This document shows, piece after piece, positions 62,668 through 64,000 of a stretch of DNA of 64,000 bases. This DNA comes from JADJXV01 sp046328995 (lineage in GTDB: Bacteria > Bacteroidota > Ignavibacteria > Kapaibacteriales > UBA961). The notes under the pieces were generated by a model, which saw nothing but the letters and a program-made list of their open reading frames with translations, had not been told where the DNA came from and searched no databases. Position numbers and translations under genes: made by a program. The DNA lies in NCBI GenBank assembly GCA_046328995.1, contig JAXLVN010000003.1, positions 124,001-188,000 of the forward strand. The letters run 5' to 3'. The stretch's first letter is position 1, and each line of letters starts with the position of its first letter.

Positions 62668-62820
62668 GGCTGTTTTTGAATAAAAAGAACAAAAATTATG
62701 AGTACCGTCCATGCTTATCGAATAGTCAATAGTGGTGGAATCCACGTGTCTAACGATTCATCGAGCTGAATGAATTATTATAAATGACCGAAAAAATGTT
62801 ATCATACTTCTATCTACGGC

Positions 62821-63522
62821 CTACTCTCCAATCTCAAATTCAGAGGCAATCTTCCTTCGGAATTCAATAACTTCCGGTGATATTTTAAATCCTCTGCCTC
62901 CATACGCTTTTGAAAAAGTATTAATTTGATTACCGCTCGAATAGCCATCTCGATCATCGTCATTCCCACTGTCGATATTGGAAATAAACAGGAGCTTGCC
63001 CAATTTTACATTTGCCCGTGAGCAGAGCTTTGAGGCAGATTTAAGAGCGTCGTCGTAGGCGATAAGGTCGGCTTCGCGGAGCAAACTGTCTGCTTGTGAA
63101 TGACTGAACTGTAAATGAGATATACTGCTGATTCGCGTTTCGAGCAATTTACCGGTCACTTCGGTGAATTTATCGATGTCATTGAGAACAAAATCGATCG
63201 ACTGCTGCGCCTGATACCCGATGAATTTATTGGCATTACCGCTATATTCATAGTCTTTGTTTGCAGAAATACTGCTCGTTTTAATATCGAGATTTTTCCT
63301 GCCAAAATTGCTTAAAATAGCGAGAACAGAATCGACTGTTTCTTGAGTCGTTCGTACTGCTTCGACCATCTTGGGCTTGGTAAACGAGACATTGATTGTC
63401 AAGGTCACTTGATTGGGCATGACACGAATTTTTCCTTCACCGGCAACGCGGATTTTCTTTTGCTTTGGCGTGCTATTGCAGGCAAGTAAGAGCGAAAGTA
63501 AAATAATCGGTAGATATTTCAT
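62821..63522 (-). CDS. SIMPL (DUF541) domain lipoprotein
   Basis: 233 residues. Lipoprotein signal (LPIILLSLLLAC, Cys15). The SIMPL domain is clear: IRVAGEGKIRVMPNQVTLTI at its start, then FIGYQAQQSIDFVLNDIDKF and ADLIAYDDALKSASKLCSRA. Periplasmic or outer-membrane-associated; the family has no settled function, and some members are linked to oxidative stress. The IS element end lies within 40 bases upstream. Confidence 0.85.
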   Translation of the reverse strand: MKYLPIILLSLLLACNSTPKQKKIRVAGEGKIRVMPNQVTLTINVSFTKPKMVEAVRTTQETVDSVLAILSNFGRKNLDIKTSSISANKDYEYSGNANKFIGYQAQQSIDFVLNDIDKFTEVTGKLLETRISSISHLQFSHSQADSLLREADLIAYDDALKSASKLCSRANVKLGKLLFISNIDSGNDDDRDGYSSGNQINTFSKAYGGRGFKISPEVIEFRRKIASEFEIGE

Positions 63523-63560
63523 AAGTTTTTATAGATAGAGAGTTGTAAAGAATTTTGGTT

Positions 63561-64000
63561 CTATATGAAATTACTTGAGAAATTGTAGTCAGCGAAAGCA
63601 AACCTGATCATTTTTTTAAAATTCTCTGTGTATCTGTATCCTCGAGCTATACGTTTGATGGTCTGGATTTTAGAGTTTATCCCTTCCATAATACCATTGG
63701 TAATTGAGGAAGTACAGTAATTGACAATTCCTTCGAAATGTCTTCTGATTGATGTACTAAAAGAGTTTTTTCCCAAGCATTCATCAGCGAAATCGGCAAT
63801 GAAGCATAATTGTAATTCAGCTTCTTCTACAGTATCAGAAGTATAGAAGTCTGTTACTTCGTCAATGAGTACACCGATACGTTCTGTAAAAGAGATTGCT
63901 TTGCTGCGTAAATCTTTTAAATGTTTATGCATAAGTTTAATCACGTGCCATTTGTCAAACGTGATTTTGGCGTGCTGAAAATAGGTCGTGACACCCGAAA
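63561..64000 (-). mobile_element. ISL3 family transposase, C-terminal part (cut by window edge)
   Basis: The frame runs open off the right edge, reading SGVTTYFQHAKITFDKWHV at the boundary, the DDE region (FxxAxxxFDxxHV) of ISL3 transposases. The C terminus has SSITNGIMEGINSKIQTIKR and ARGYRYTENFKKMIRF, with the catalytic Glu in MEGINSKI. About 146 residues are visible; the full protein is normally about 400. It ends normally at 63561; the terminal inverted repeat should lie in 63523-63560 but cannot be fixed without its partner. Confidence 0.88.

Overview
The window looks like chromosome from a member of the Bacteroidota/Chlorobiota/Ignavibacteriota group, possibly a Kapabacteria- or Ignavibacteria-like lineage. 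That placement is inferred from five proteins with type IX secretion (T9SS) C-terminal sorting domains, candidate promoters with the TAnnTTTG -7 element, weak Shine-Dalgarno sequences, and families typical of that group, such as ABC-2/M1 peptidase fusions and CDVC-type lipoproteins. No rRNA or tRNA gene was recognised. Moderately GC-rich housekeeping genes alternate with AT-rich, orphan-rich accessory stretches.

Layout. 1-3147: the 3' part of an ABC-2 permease/M1 aminopeptidase fusion. 3.4-6.3 kb: accessory genes in repeat-rich DNA, including an AlbA_2/HATPase protein. 6.3-13.4 kb: a tight signalling operon of three paralogous histidine kinases, a lone receiver and a receiver-adenylate cyclase. 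13.4-16.9 kb: nucleotidyltransferase, secreted serine hydrolase and small exported proteins. 17.2-20.9 kb: an HxlR regulator divergent from a four-gene stress cassette (DJ-1/hydrolase fusion, outer-membrane-like protein, OsmC, NADP oxidoreductase). 20.9-26.2 kb: orphan, lipoprotein and GNAT genes. 26.5-37.9 kb: three T9SS cargo proteins interleaved with a homocysteine methyltransferase/MTHFR fusion lacking its zinc cysteines, a MauE-like protein, a CPBP protease and small membrane proteins. 37.9-42.1 kb: a PgsA-PgpA fusion, glutaryl-CoA dehydrogenase and an acyl-CoA carboxylase carboxyltransferase. 42.1-48.8 kb: a complete Opp/Dpp/Yej-type peptide ABC transporter. 48.8-51.1 kb: AT-rich small orphans. 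51.2-55.7 kb: nrnA and two tandemly related T9SS genes with a leftover nrnA 3' fragment between them. 56.1-61.6 kb: orphans, ruvB, a rifampin ADP-ribosyltransferase (arr), a HEAT-like lipoprotein and an ABC ATPase. 61.6-64.0 kb: a 9-bp tandem array, a membrane protein, a SIMPL lipoprotein and the 3' part of an ISL3-family transposase running off the window.

The most unusual signal is intergenic. A dispersed hairpin-plus-conserved-tail repeat occurs about a dozen times, in two stem subfamilies whose arms covary. It lies beside single accessory genes, sometimes as inverted pairs bracketing one gene, and was not seen around ruvB, gcdH or the transporter genes. A second repeat of about 42 bp occurs four times, and a 9-bp polypurine periodicity occurs at three loci.
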